Source: an uncultured bacterium
GTDB taxonomy: Bacteria > Bacillota > Clostridia > Lachnospirales > Lachnospiraceae
Reading direction: 5' to 3'
NCBI GenBank assembly: GCA_947177425.1
Contig: CAMWUN010000019.1
Coordinates: 1 to 63,427 of the forward strand
Length of the DNA stretch: 63,427 nucleotides
The position numbers and the translations under genes were made by a program. Numbering within the stretch: the stretch's first letter is position 1; each line of letters opens with the position of its first letter. Shown here one piece after another: positions 53,633 to 61,992 of the stretch. Below the pieces are notes generated by a model that was given only the letters and a program-made list of their open reading frames with translations, was not told the DNA's origin and searched no databases.

Positions 53633-54472
53633 TTAGTATCTGTAAGTGTCCCTGGTTCTTTTGATGATCACTGTCAGGTATATCTTTTCTTCCACTGTCA
53701 TGGAACAGCCATACCTGTCTTTCAGGAATTCGTTCATTTCATCTGCCAGATTCCACTCTTCCTTATAGTTTTTCCTGATGATATCATGATATTCATCTTC
53801 TTCCCCATCCTCAATGGGAGAAACCTTCATCAGCCTATACGCCATATATTTCAGATTGCTGACAAGCCAGTCTTTATGCATTGAATTTTCTTTAAACTGC
53901 GGAAACCTGCTTTCAATGCGTTCCACCATTTCCCGAATCATTTCCGTCATACGGAAGGTGTCGCTTATCCTTGAATCATATTCCGCGTTGACCAGATGGA
54001 GGGCAATGGAGGCCGCCTCATCGTCAGGCATTTTAAGACCTGTCTTCTCCTCTATCAGCCGCAGCGCATATTTCCCGACCAGATATTCCTTAGGATAAAA
54101 AAGCTTGATTTCCTCAAACAATGCATTGGCAAAATGCATATCTTCCTTAAATTTTTCGATTGCAAAACTGATATGATCTGTCAATGTCAGATACACATTC
54201 TGGTTCATTTCAATTCCAATGGAGGATTTTGCATATGAAATGATTTCATTTGCTATCTGGACATATTCCAAAGGCAGCTTGGCAAGTAATTCCTTAAACC
54301 GTTTCAGGCTGTCCTCATTGTCCATCCTGAAAATTTTTTCAACGGACTCTTCATCAATTTTCTGTCCCGGTTTTTTCCCAAATCCAATGCCCTTTCCCAT
54401 AATGATAAGTTCCCTTCCATTCAGATCGGCACTGGATACGATGTTATTATTGATTATTTTGTTGATTTCCAT
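53633..54472 (-). CDS. licT: BglG/LicT-family transcriptional antiterminator
   Basis: 279-residue RNA-binding regulator. The N-terminal CAT domain (INKIINNNIVSSADLNGRE) binds an RNA hairpin and two PRDs follow, with conserved His in LTLTDHISFAIEK and ALHLVNAEYD, which are phosphorylation sites for PTS control. Its own leader carries a matching RAT site (54588-54615), so it is autoregulated. The start at 54472 is the family start; an in-frame reading to 54550 adds a Cys/Phe-rich leader with no homology. LicT versus GlcT type is set by the RAT sequence. Confidence 0.93.
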   Translation of the reverse strand: MEINKIINNNIVSSADLNGRELIIMGKGIGFGKKPGQKIDEESVEKIFRMDNEDSLKRFKELLAKLPLEYVQIANEIISYAKSSIGIEMNQNVYLTLTDHISFAIEKFKEDMHFANALFEEIKLFYPKEYLVGKYALRLIEEKTGLKMPDDEAASIALHLVNAEYDSRISDTFRMTEMIREMVERIESRFPQFKENSMHKDWLVSNLKYMAYRLMKVSPIEDGEEDEYHDIIRKNYKEEWNLADEMNEFLKDRYGCSMTVEEKIYLTVIIKRTRDTYRY

Positions 54473-54587
54473 AACTTTCCCGCGCATCTTCTCTATGAAT
54501 CCGGTTTTCCCATCCGCACAAAAAGCGCAAATAAAAAAACCATATTCCATAAATTAATCCACTTCACGTAATTAACCTACAAAATCT

Positions 54588-54615
54588 GGTTTTGCCTGCC
54601 ATACAGTAACAACCC
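54588..54615 (-). promoter_or_regulatory. RNA antiterminator (RAT) site of the SacY/LicT type
   Basis: On the minus strand the leader reads GGGTTGTTACTG, then TATGG, then CAGGCAAAACC, a close match to the known 29-base RAT hairpin. It lies about 20 bases after the expected transcript start and about 115 bases before licT. A later AAAACC...GGTTTTTTT pair (near 54529-54541) could form the competing terminator. Confidence 0.85.
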
Positions 54616-54634
54616 ATAAATTTATTATATTTAC

Positions 54635-54663
54635 ATGTTAGCAATTTGAACAATAAATGTCAA
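54635..54663 (-). promoter_or_regulatory. Promoter for the licT-crr-ptsI-ptsH-nagE operon
   Basis: Minus-strand perfect -35 TTGACA (54658-54663), 17-base spacer, -10 TAACAT (54635-54640), placed so that the transcript opens just before the RAT site. Confidence 0.75.
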
Positions 54664-54800
54664 GAGGTTTTTTGATCTGTTTCGTTATTTTGTTCAATAT
54701 AGTTATGTACATGCCTGCTTATTTGTGCATTTGTACTAATTTCTTTTCATGTACAGGCATTTTTCATCTACATCCCAAACAACAGGCAGCACGCTTTGCG

Positions 54801-54837
54801 AAACAAACGCTGCTGCGCTTCGCAGGCTGGCTTATTG
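54801..54837. repeat. CGCTTCGC...GCTTATT repeat, single copy
   Basis: AAACAAACGCTGCTGCGC then TTCGCAGGCTGGCTTATTG, related to the 35-bp units at 4787-4891. It is preceded by GGCAGCACGCTTTGCG (54785-54800), a segment shared with the 39-bp array and the 24166 hairpin. Confidence 0.7.
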
Positions 54838-54840
54838 AAA

Positions 54841-54884
54841 AAATCCCCTGCTGATAATCTGGTTTATCATACGCAGGGGATTTT
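54841..54884 (-). terminator. Terminator after the sialic-acid-type ABC permease
   Basis: Stem AAATCCCCTGC with an inner TGATAA / TTATCA arm and GCAGGGGATTT; on the minus strand it is followed by TTT. It lies 27 bases after the permease stop. Confidence 0.85.
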
Positions 54885-54910
54885 CCTTTTATAAGTTTAT
54901 GTGTCCAGAG

Positions 54911-55840
54911 TCAGCCTTTTACAGCTCCCATTGCAATACCCTGGGTAAAGTATTTCTGGAACGCAACGAACACAACGATAATTGGTACCGCGGCCAGCGT
55001 CGCGCCTGCCATAATCAGTCCAAAATCTGTAGAGTTTTCCGCCTGTAATTTTGCTATACCAAGAGAAATGGTAAGTCTGCTTGTGCTGCTTAACATAATC
55101 AACTGCATGAAGTAATCATTCCAGCTATTGATAAATGTAAAAATTGCAAGTGCGCCTATACCTGGTTTAATCATTGGCACTACGATTTCCACAAAGGTCT
55201 TTGCCTCTCCTGCCCCATCAATCCTGGCAGCCTCCAGCATTTCTCCCGGAACCCCCTCGGAAAACTGCTTCATCAGAAATACGCCGAAAGGCCATCCTAC
55301 TGTAGGGAAAATAACCGCCCATATTGTATTATATAAAGATAAGGATGACATCTCACGAAGCAATGGAATCAAGATAACCTGCTTGGGCAGTGCCATTGCA
55401 CATACAATCAATGTGAATAGCATAGTGCGTCCTTTAAAACGTTTCTTCGCCAGCGCATAGCCTGCCATTGCCGAAGTAATACAGGTAAGCACCATAGCCA
55501 TTACAGCCATAAAGACTGTATTTACAAGCCAGCGGATGGAAGCGGGCACCACAGGGCCTGCCGAAAAAACAATCGGATTCCCGTCTGCGGAGAATTTACT
55601 TCCAAAAGGTATGGCAAGTTCCCACAGAGGCGCCGTCTGACGGCTGAACAGCTTGTTGAAGTTATCCATCACCCATTCTTTTGGGAACCAGTCAGGAGTC
55701 GTTGCATTGATAGACGCCGCTGTCTTAAACGCGCCCGTAACAATCCAATAGAGAGGAAATGCAAACAGGATTGCAAGAATGACCAGTATAATTAATGTTA
55801 TTACTTTATAAGGACTTGTTCGTTTTACGCCTGAATTCAT
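54911..55840 (-). CDS. Carbohydrate ABC permease, MalG-type (probable sialic-acid transporter)
   Basis: 309 residues with six predicted helices and the EAA loop LEAARIDGAGEAKTFVEIVVP. It is the last gene of the SBP-permease-permease set and starts 11 bases after the other permease. Linkage to nanA and nanE suggests sialic acid or a derivative as substrate, as with SAT2-type transporters of gut Firmicutes. GGAGG precedes the ATG. No ATPase gene is in the operon. Confidence 0.88.
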   Translation of the reverse strand: MNSGVKRTSPYKVITLIILVILAILFAFPLYWIVTGAFKTAASINATTPDWFPKEWVMDNFNKLFSRQTAPLWELAIPFGSKFSADGNPIVFSAGPVVPASIRWLVNTVFMAVMAMVLTCITSAMAGYALAKKRFKGRTMLFTLIVCAMALPKQVILIPLLREMSSLSLYNTIWAVIFPTVGWPFGVFLMKQFSEGVPGEMLEAARIDGAGEAKTFVEIVVPMIKPGIGALAIFTFINSWNDYFMQLIMLSSTSRLTISLGIAKLQAENSTDFGLIMAGATLAAVPIIVVFVAFQKYFTQGIAMGAVKG

Positions 55841-55851
55841 ATTTCCACCTC

Positions 55852-56763
55852 CTATTTCTCCTTAGCCAGTTTGAACTGTACCGCAGAAAGGACTGCAATA
55901 AATATTGCAAGAACAACGCCCATTGCATTTGCATAGCCATAACGGTAAAGTTTAAACGCTGTATAGTAAATGTAATACATAACTGTATCTGTACTGTGGT
56001 TAGGACCGCCGGAAGTCAGCAGCTGAATCAGTGCAAAGCACTGGAAACTGTTGATTGTGGTGATAACCAGAATGTACAGGGTGGTGGGCATAATAAGCGG
56101 CCACTTGATTTTCCAGAACAGTTGGAAATGATTGGCCCCGTCCACCTGGGAAGCTTCCACCAGGGAAGTATCCACATTGCCCAGCGCCGAAACATAAAGG
56201 ACAATAGGCTGCCCCACGGAGGTCGTGAACAGGATAAGGATGATACACCAGAGAGCAAACCTTTCATCTCCCAGCCAGTTAATATTCTTATCAATCAGTC
56301 CGAATGCCTGACCTATATAGTTGAAAATACCATAGTAATTATTGAACATCCATTTCCACACTACTGTTACGGCTACGGAACCTGTAACTACCGGCAGATA
56401 AAAGATACACCGGAAAGCAGATAATGCACTTCCTTTCAGATTGTAGATAGCTGAAGATACCCACAAAGAAAATATGCATACTACAGGCACTGAAACCAGC
56501 ACAATAATAAATGTATTTTTCAGAGATCTCAAAAAGATTTCATCTTTCCACAAATTCACGTAGTTCTCAAGTCCGATAAATATGTCCTTTGCATCTTTCC
56601 CCATCGTAGAATCAAAAAAGCTTGTATAAACACAAAGAACCATAGGTATGATAACAAATCCCACAAAGAAAACTAAGTTTGGCAAAAGGAAAAGATATGC
56701 CGAACATGTTTCTCTTCGCACCAAAGCCTTGCTTCTGCTTGTCGTGTTGGATGACTTTGCCAT
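55852..56763 (-). CDS. Carbohydrate ABC permease, MalF-type (probable sialic-acid transporter)
   Basis: 303 residues with a basic N-terminus and six predicted helices. The EAA loop is LVEASQVDGANHFQLFWKIK. It pairs with the MalG-type permease. The start at 56763 has GGAGAGG upstream; a reading to 56796 would cross that SD. The 190-base gap before it carries a strong hairpin (56904-56935). Confidence 0.88.
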   Translation of the reverse strand: MAKSSNTTSRSKALVRRETCSAYLFLLPNLVFFVGFVIIPMVLCVYTSFFDSTMGKDAKDIFIGLENYVNLWKDEIFLRSLKNTFIIVLVSVPVVCIFSLWVSSAIYNLKGSALSAFRCIFYLPVVTGSVAVTVVWKWMFNNYYGIFNYIGQAFGLIDKNINWLGDERFALWCIILILFTTSVGQPIVLYVSALGNVDTSLVEASQVDGANHFQLFWKIKWPLIMPTTLYILVITTINSFQCFALIQLLTSGGPNHSTDTVMYYIYYTAFKLYRYGYANAMGVVLAIFIAVLSAVQFKLAKEK

Positions 56764-56903
56764 GAATACACCCCTCTCCTTAAATTCGTTCTGCATCGGA
56801 AGGGAATATCATGCATCCCCGTCCATACATAAAAGCCTACCGGCACGGCCGGACAAGCCATATCTATCTTCCGTGTTCCAAATAATGAAATGCTTTATAG
56901 CAG

Positions 56904-56935
56904 ATGCCAGAGCCGGGAAATCCCGGCCATGGCAT
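56904..56935 (-). other. Stem-loop between the binding protein and permease genes
   Basis: Stem ATGCCA / TGGCAT and GCCGGGA / TCCCGGC around AA. There is no T-tract, so it more likely protects the upstream binding-protein mRNA and gives its excess over the permeases, a known pattern in malE-like operons. Confidence 0.65.
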
Positions 56936-56953
56936 ACTGTCTGGTTAAATTAA

Positions 56954-58366
56954 TTAGTTTGCACCTGCTGCTGCGTTTGCTTCTGTTACGAATGCGCCAA
57001 CTTCTGTTGCCACGTCGCCGCCAGTACCAATGCGCTGTAACATATTCCACCATGCTGTACGAGCTTCAGCCCAGCCCGGAACTACCTGATAGTAGTCGCC
57101 CATGGAAGGCATAAAGTGTTCGGAGAATGTGTTCATTGTATCAGCAGTTTCCATTCCGTCGTAGATACCTGTCAGAGTGGGACGTACCGGGAAGTAAGTG
57201 GAAGCTTTTACGCTCTCATTTACCTGGTCAGGATCGTTGCAGATGAAGTCAATGAATGTCTTAGCTGCATCAATTTTAGCCTGGTCGCCGTTATCAAATA
57301 CGCCGAATCCCCAGATACCGCCGCAGAGTTCTGTCTTGCCGTCATCGGAAGGGAACAGCATGGGAAGAATTGTATCCCCATTGTTTGTTGTGCCTGCCGC
57401 TGCGTTGTCACTGTTGGTCTGCTGTGCTGCATTCCAGCAGAATGACATTGCCAGTGTTCCGTTACGGAATAATGTAATTTCTTCACCACCGTTGATAGAT
57501 GCATCAAAGTTAATACCGTCCTGTGCATATAAAGCTTCCAGTGCTTTGATGTTTGCTTCGCTGTCTGCTGTATATTTTGTATGTTCTGCATCTGTAAATG
57601 TTCCACTGTATAAGTTGTTGATCAGCGCTCTTGTTCCCTGATCTCCGCCCTGTCCTGAACAGTAGATAGCGCCAACATTCTGCTGGCCTGAATCATAAAC
57701 AGCCTGAACTGCCTTTAAGAAATTCTCTGTTGTCCATGTGTGAGTCTCTGCATCCAGATACTGCATAGCGTCTGCCGCTTCAAACATGTTCTGGTTGATT
57801 GCCATACAATGAGCTACCATACAAAGGGGATACTCATAGTAAGCGCCGTTTGCTGCCTTGCAGGCTGCTTCTACGGAATCATAAATCTCGCCGCCTGCTT
57901 CTGTAGCAAATAATTCAGACAAGTCAACCATCAGTCCGCGTGCACCCCAGTTAGCAACCAGACGTTCGGGTCCTTCCATAACGATGTCAGGAGCCTGCCC
58001 GCCTTCAATTGCGGTGTTAACCTGGTCGTCACCGTTTGTATAGTCAAGATATTCAACTGTCACAGTGATTCCAGGATATTTCTGGTTGAAGCTTGCAATC
58101 AGACCGTCAACCGTTTCAGAGTTGCCCCAGTTTCCAATGGGGTAGGTCCACAAAGTAATTGATGCGCTCAGGTCTGAAGCAGATTCTGCTGCATCCTCCG
58201 CGGGCGCTTCTGCTTCGGCTTCTGCCGGAGCAGATTCTGTCTGCGCAGGTTCTTCCGTTGCAGGCTGTTCCTGCGCAGGCGCTTCTTTAGAACCACATGC
58301 TGCCAGAGACAGTACCATTGTCAGTGAAAGACCCATTGCAAAAAGTTTTTTCATGGTTTTTTTCAT
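56954..58366 (-). CDS. ABC sugar-binding lipoprotein (probable sialic-acid transporter)
   Basis: 470 residues with a lipoprotein signal and lipobox LSLAAC, then an Ala/Glu/Pro-rich spacer (about residues 30-65) before a family 1 binding domain (DLSASITLWTYPIGNWGN at its start). GGAGG precedes the ATG. Transcribed after yesL and before the two permeases. The substrate is inferred from nan-gene linkage and not visible in the protein. Confidence 0.9.
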   Translation of the reverse strand: MKKTMKKLFAMGLSLTMVLSLAACGSKEAPAQEQPATEEPAQTESAPAEAEAEAPAEDAAESASDLSASITLWTYPIGNWGNSETVDGLIASFNQKYPGITVTVEYLDYTNGDDQVNTAIEGGQAPDIVMEGPERLVANWGARGLMVDLSELFATEAGGEIYDSVEAACKAANGAYYEYPLCMVAHCMAINQNMFEAADAMQYLDAETHTWTTENFLKAVQAVYDSGQQNVGAIYCSGQGGDQGTRALINNLYSGTFTDAEHTKYTADSEANIKALEALYAQDGINFDASINGGEEITLFRNGTLAMSFCWNAAQQTNSDNAAAGTTNNGDTILPMLFPSDDGKTELCGGIWGFGVFDNGDQAKIDAAKTFIDFICNDPDQVNESVKASTYFPVRPTLTGIYDGMETADTMNTFSEHFMPSMGDYYQVVPGWAEARTAWWNMLQRIGTGGDVATEVGAFVTEANAAAGAN

Positions 58367-58397
58367 ACTAATCCTCCTATAAAATTATTTATTTTTT

Positions 58398-58429
58398 CAG
58401 GCATATATCCAGGACAGATATTCTGCCTG
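58398..58429. other. Stem-loop between yesL and the binding protein
   Basis: CAGGCA / TGCCTG arms with inner TATC/GATA, 32 bases before the binding-protein start. No T-tract on the transcribed strand; may be an mRNA processing or stabilising element. Confidence 0.4.
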
Positions 58430-58466
58430 CAAAAACCGTTACAAAAGTGAATGCCGGCTTACCGGT

Positions 58467-59132
58467 TCAGATTTCATCCGGTATCTCTTCTTCCTCGTCC
58501 ATAAAGGCTTTTGTCTCTTCCTCATTCAGATATTTGGGGAAAATACGTTCCAAAAACAGGGAAATCAAAAAAGCCGCGGCCACCGGGGTAAAAAGAACCG
58601 GCCACCATCTTTCGATGGTATATATCATCATTTCAACCGTCAGCATCACCACAATCACTGTGCTTGGCAGATGCCGGAAGGTCATTATCATTGCTGTCTG
58701 GAACAAAGTCCCCATCCGAAACTCAAAGCGTCCCATGAGGGGAAATATATAACTGTAAATACCTGCCGGCACCAGAAGAAGTATATAGTAAACCATATAC
58801 ATGATCACCCCGGCAGAGGTGGAAATGTTATTTGACATAACATTATATCCCCAGGCCAGAAATACCGCAAAGGGTATGCCTGTCAGCGTTACCGGTATGC
58901 CCAGCTTCAGATTCCCTTTAAAGGACTTAAGGTACAGCCCGAAAGCCTCGTCCTTTCCGTGACGGAAAGTCTTTACTACCGTATAATAAAGGGCGGCTGT
59001 TGCAGGCCCGATTGTCACAACCGGCATACATAATAACAGCCATAGCAGGGATAACCCCACCAAATCGACCCCTCTTGCCAAAATCCGGAAAAAAAGATTT
59101 TCCGGGTCAAAAATACTACGCCACATATACAT
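58467..59132 (-). CDS. YesL-like membrane protein (DUF624)
   Basis: 221 residues with five or six predicted membrane helices and the family pattern VGLSLLWLLLCMPVVTIGPATAALYYTVVK. YesL/DUF624 proteins sit in sugar ABC operons across Firmicutes; no function is established. An acidic tail (EEETKAFMDEEEE) is at the C-terminus. AGGGAG precedes the ATG. It lies between rpiR and the binding protein in the same direction. Confidence 0.88.
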   Translation of the reverse strand: MYMWRSIFDPENLFFRILARGVDLVGLSLLWLLLCMPVVTIGPATAALYYTVVKTFRHGKDEAFGLYLKSFKGNLKLGIPVTLTGIPFAVFLAWGYNVMSNNISTSAGVIMYMVYYILLLVPAGIYSYIFPLMGRFEFRMGTLFQTAMIMTFRHLPSTVIVVMLTVEMMIYTIERWWPVLFTPVAAAFLISLFLERIFPKYLNEEETKAFMDEEEEIPDEI

Positions 59133-59176
59133 AACTCCCTATGCTGCAAGAACTACGTTTCTGTCTCTTTCATCCA

Positions 59177-60007
59177 TCAGACAATACGTGTATTTACCGA
59201 CTCAAGCGCCCTTAACGTATCATCGTACATCTCTGCTTTTTCATACTTGCTGTGGTTAATATAATTGCCGTAAATAATATCCATCATCACCAGAACCGGA
59301 AACTGAGGGGAAATAACATTCCCATGGTTCAAATGCTTCAGGGAAGCCACCAGAATCACTTCACTGCAGTAATCTGCAAAAACGTCCTTGTCATTGGCGG
59401 TAAATAATACTGTCTTTGCCCCCCGTTTGTAGGACTCACGCAGCAGATAAAGAACTTCCTGGCTCTCGCCGCTTAAAGAAAATCCGCATACCATGCTCTT
59501 TCCGTTCTGGAATACGGCCTGCATGCGCATCCTGTCTGAATCCTGCAAAGAGTCTATATTTACACCGATTCTTGTAAAACGGTTCTCCATCTCGCTGGCG
59601 GCAAGTCCCGAACTTCCCTTCCCGCAGGCCACTACCCGTTCCGCTTCAAAAAGGTATTTCACAACTCTTGCAATCTGCGCTTCGTCCATAAGGCTGTATG
59701 TCTTATTAAGAAGTTCCTGATAGGTATTGAGTATCATTCTGGTACTGTTTGCCACAAACTCGCTTTTTTCAGCAAAAGTTTCCTCATACTGGTAGATAAA
59801 CTCCCTGTATCCATGAAATCCGCACTTTTTTGCAAATCTTGAAAGTGACGCCTCCGATACAAATATCTCTCTGGCCACATTCTGTGCGGAAAAATCCATT
59901 TTCTGCTGATTATTCAGAAAAAAATCAGCAATATTCTTTTCCACATTGGTAAAGCTGTTATATTTTGATTCCACAATAGGAACAATTGATTTTACGTAGT
60001 ACCTCAT
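59177..60007 (-). CDS. RpiR-family transcriptional regulator
   Basis: 276 residues. An N-terminal HTH domain (about 1-77, VAREIFVSEASLSRFAKKCG) is followed by a SIS sugar-phosphate-binding domain (VVACGKGSSGLAASEMENRF, VCGFSLSGESQEVLYLLRES). RpiR/NanR-like regulators commonly respond to ManNAc-6-P or GlcNAc-6-P in nan clusters. It heads the operon rpiR-yesL-SBP-permeases and is divergent from the SGNH gene, so the 111-base gap probably holds its operator. Confidence 0.9.
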   Translation of the reverse strand: MRYYVKSIVPIVESKYNSFTNVEKNIADFFLNNQQKMDFSAQNVAREIFVSEASLSRFAKKCGFHGYREFIYQYEETFAEKSEFVANSTRMILNTYQELLNKTYSLMDEAQIARVVKYLFEAERVVACGKGSSGLAASEMENRFTRIGVNIDSLQDSDRMRMQAVFQNGKSMVCGFSLSGESQEVLYLLRESYKRGAKTVLFTANDKDVFADYCSEVILVASLKHLNHGNVISPQFPVLVMMDIIYGNYINHSKYEKAEMYDDTLRALESVNTRIV

Positions 60008-60062
60008 ATGCCACCCCTGATGCCCTTACTGCCTTTTTCAATTGCTTTGTTTCTGCTTTTGA

Positions 60063-60091
60063 TTGTTCTTTCATTTTCACAATGTTATGAT
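60063..60091 (+). promoter_or_regulatory. Promoter for the SGNH hydrolase gene
   Basis: Plus-strand -35 TTGTTC (60063-60068), 17-base spacer, -10 TATGAT (60086-60091), followed by AAGGAGG before the ATG at 60119. Confidence 0.6.
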
Positions 60092-60118
60092 AGAGAAAAG
60101 ACTTTAAGGAGGAATATT

Positions 60119-60769
60119 ATGAGCAGTACATCTAAAACTGTGGTCTGTTTCGGCGATTCCAATACTCATGGCTATAATTCGTCCAACATGGGGCGTTTCA
60201 CTGAAAAAGAACGGTGGACCTGCCTTTTATCAGATTTATTAGGCTCCGGTTATCTGATTCGTGAGGAAGGATTAAGCGGCCGTACAACATCTTTTGACGA
60301 CCCTCTATTTGAAGGCTTAAGCGGCTTTGCCTACATCCACCCCTGCATGCTTACCCATGAACCTCTGGATCTGCTTATCATCATGCTGGGCACGAACGAT
60401 GTAAAAGAGCGCTTTTCCGCAAATCCCGGCAACATTGCCAAGGGGCTGGAACGTCTGGTGACAAAAGCAATCCTGACGCCGGAAGCCTGGCGGGATAAGC
60501 CCAATGTTCTTATCATCGCCCCGCCTCCCATTGAAGAAGGCTATTACGAAACGCCGATTGGACCAGAAATGGGAAAAGGCTGTATTGAAAAATCAAAAGC
60601 CCTTGCTCCCCTCTACCGTGAAGTTGCCTCCCGGCACGGGTGTCACTTCCTTGATGCAGGTTCCATTCCTGGTGTAGGTATGTATCCTTACGATCATATG
60701 CATTTAAGTCTTGAAGGCCACAGACGGCTGGCGGAAAAACTGTCCGTTTTAATCCCCCAGATCTGCTGA
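60119..60769 (+). CDS. SGNH/GDSL hydrolase (possible sialate O-acetylesterase)
   Basis: 216 residues, no signal peptide from the chosen start. Catalytic Ser14 is in CFGDSNTHGYN (block I), Asn in LGTND (block III) and the Asp-His pair in DHMHLSLEGH (block V). AAGGAGG precedes the ATG at 60119; the longer reading to 60008 adds a hydrophobic leader with no SD. Divergent from the RpiR gene. In a nan locus a cytoplasmic esterase that removes O-acetyl groups from sialic acid is plausible, but other esters are possible. Confidence 0.88.
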   Translation: MSSTSKTVVCFGDSNTHGYNSSNMGRFTEKERWTCLLSDLLGSGYLIREEGLSGRTTSFDDPLFEGLSGFAYIHPCMLTHEPLDLLIIMLGTNDVKERFSANPGNIAKGLERLVTKAILTPEAWRDKPNVLIIAPPPIEEGYYETPIGPEMGKGCIEKSKALAPLYREVASRHGCHFLDAGSIPGVGMYPYDHMHLSLEGHRRLAEKLSVLIPQIC

Positions 60770-60841
60770 CCCGGCCTGTATCATTCCATAAACATATCAG
60801 TTCAAAGGGGTATCTGCACAGGGCAGATACCCTGTTTCATT

Positions 60842-61036
60842 AACATAAGGATGGCCGGCAAAGCCTGACATCCGTTCTTTAACATAAGGGCAGTCCGCGA
60901 TGCATGCCGCCCGTTGTTTAACATAAGAGCAGTTCGCGATGCATGCCGCCCGTTGTTTAACATAAGAGCAGTTCGCGATGCGTGCTGCCCGTTGTTTAAC
61001 ATAAGAGCAGTTCGCGGAGCGTGCTGCTCGTTGTTT
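60842..61036. repeat. 39-bp tandem array, 5 copies
   Basis: Units start at 60842, 60881, 60920, 60959 and 60998. Each reads AACATAAGAGCAGTTCGCG, then ATGCGTGCTGCCCGTTGTTT, with the first unit most diverged. Each is an imperfect palindrome (AACA/TGTT, GCAG/CTGC, GC/GC). It fills the 268-bp gap between the convergent SGNH and nanA genes. The nanA stop lies in the last few bases beyond it. No spacers. Confidence 0.9.
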
Positions 61037-61037
61037 T

Positions 61038-61955
61038 TTATAAATATTTTTCTTTTGCATCCCGGATCATCTTTGCTGCTTCTTCCACAATCTGCATGTC
61101 CTCAGGAACAAGCGATGCCAGCGGTTTACGCACGCCGCCCAAATCCAGATTTTCATTGACACGCAAAATCTCTTTAATTACGCCGTACATATTGCCCCGG
61201 GCCGAACACATCTTATAAATGACGGCATTGACGTCATACTGTATTTCACAGGCTTTTTCCAGTTCCCCAGCCTTTACCAGTTCGTCCATTTTAAGGAACA
61301 GTTCCGGCATAACACCGTATGTTCCGCCGATTCCCCCCTGGGCACCTATCACCCTTCCGCTGATAAACTGCTCGTCGGGGCCGTTAAATACAATATAATC
61401 TTCCCCTGCGGCCTGCTTAAACAACTGGATATCCTGTACTGGCATGGAAGAGTTCTTAACACCGATTACCCGTGGATTCTTTCTCATTTCTGCAAAAAGA
61501 CTCTGGGTCAGGGCAACCCCAGCTAGCTGGGGAATATTATAAATTACAAAATCCGTATTCGGCGCTGCCTTGCTGATATCATTCCAGTATTCAGCAATGG
61601 CATACTCCGGCAGATGGAAATAGATGGGAGGAATGGACGCAATGGCATCAACTCCAAGCTTTTCGGCATGGGCTGCCAGTTCCTGGCTGTCCTTTGTGTT
61701 ATTGCAGGCAACATGGTTGATAACCGTCAGCTTTCCCTCAGCCGCTTCCATGACATTTTCGAGAACAATCTTGCGATCCTCCACGCTCTGGTAAATACAT
61801 TCGCCGGAAGAACCGTTTACATAAACACCCTTTACCTTTTTGTCCACAAAATATTTTGTCAGCGCCCTGACACCTTCCGGGCTGATATTGCCATCTTTGT
61901 CATAACATGCATAAAATGCAGGAATCACGCCTTTATACTTATCTAAATTTCTCAT
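61038..61955 (-). CDS. nanA: N-acetylneuraminate lyase
   Basis: Class I aldolase that splits sialic acid into ManNAc and pyruvate. 305 residues with the GSSGE pyruvate-binding motif (48-52), Tyr139 in VIYNIPQLAGV and the Schiff-base Lys167 in RVIGVKNSS. The family also includes dihydrodipicolinate synthase; the adjacent nanE makes the sialic-acid role the better choice. GGAGGAG precedes the ATG. It lies 37 bases after nanE. Confidence 0.93.
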   Translation of the reverse strand: MRNLDKYKGVIPAFYACYDKDGNISPEGVRALTKYFVDKKVKGVYVNGSSGECIYQSVEDRKIVLENVMEAAEGKLTVINHVACNNTKDSQELAAHAEKLGVDAIASIPPIYFHLPEYAIAEYWNDISKAAPNTDFVIYNIPQLAGVALTQSLFAEMRKNPRVIGVKNSSMPVQDIQLFKQAAGEDYIVFNGPDEQFISGRVIGAQGGIGGTYGVMPELFLKMDELVKAGELEKACEIQYDVNAVIYKMCSARGNMYGVIKEILRVNENLDLGGVRKPLASLVPEDMQIVEEAAKMIRDAKEKYL

Positions 61956-61992
61956 TCTGCTGTCTCCTCCTCATACTGGATACAAATTTATA

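Noticed and set aside
60842-61036. Possible CRISPR array or a small coding gene (an 87-residue frame with repeated ASRTALMLNNGR-like text)
   Set aside because: The units are adjacent 39-bp palindromes; the reading frame is only a by-product of a repeat length divisible by three, with no SD.
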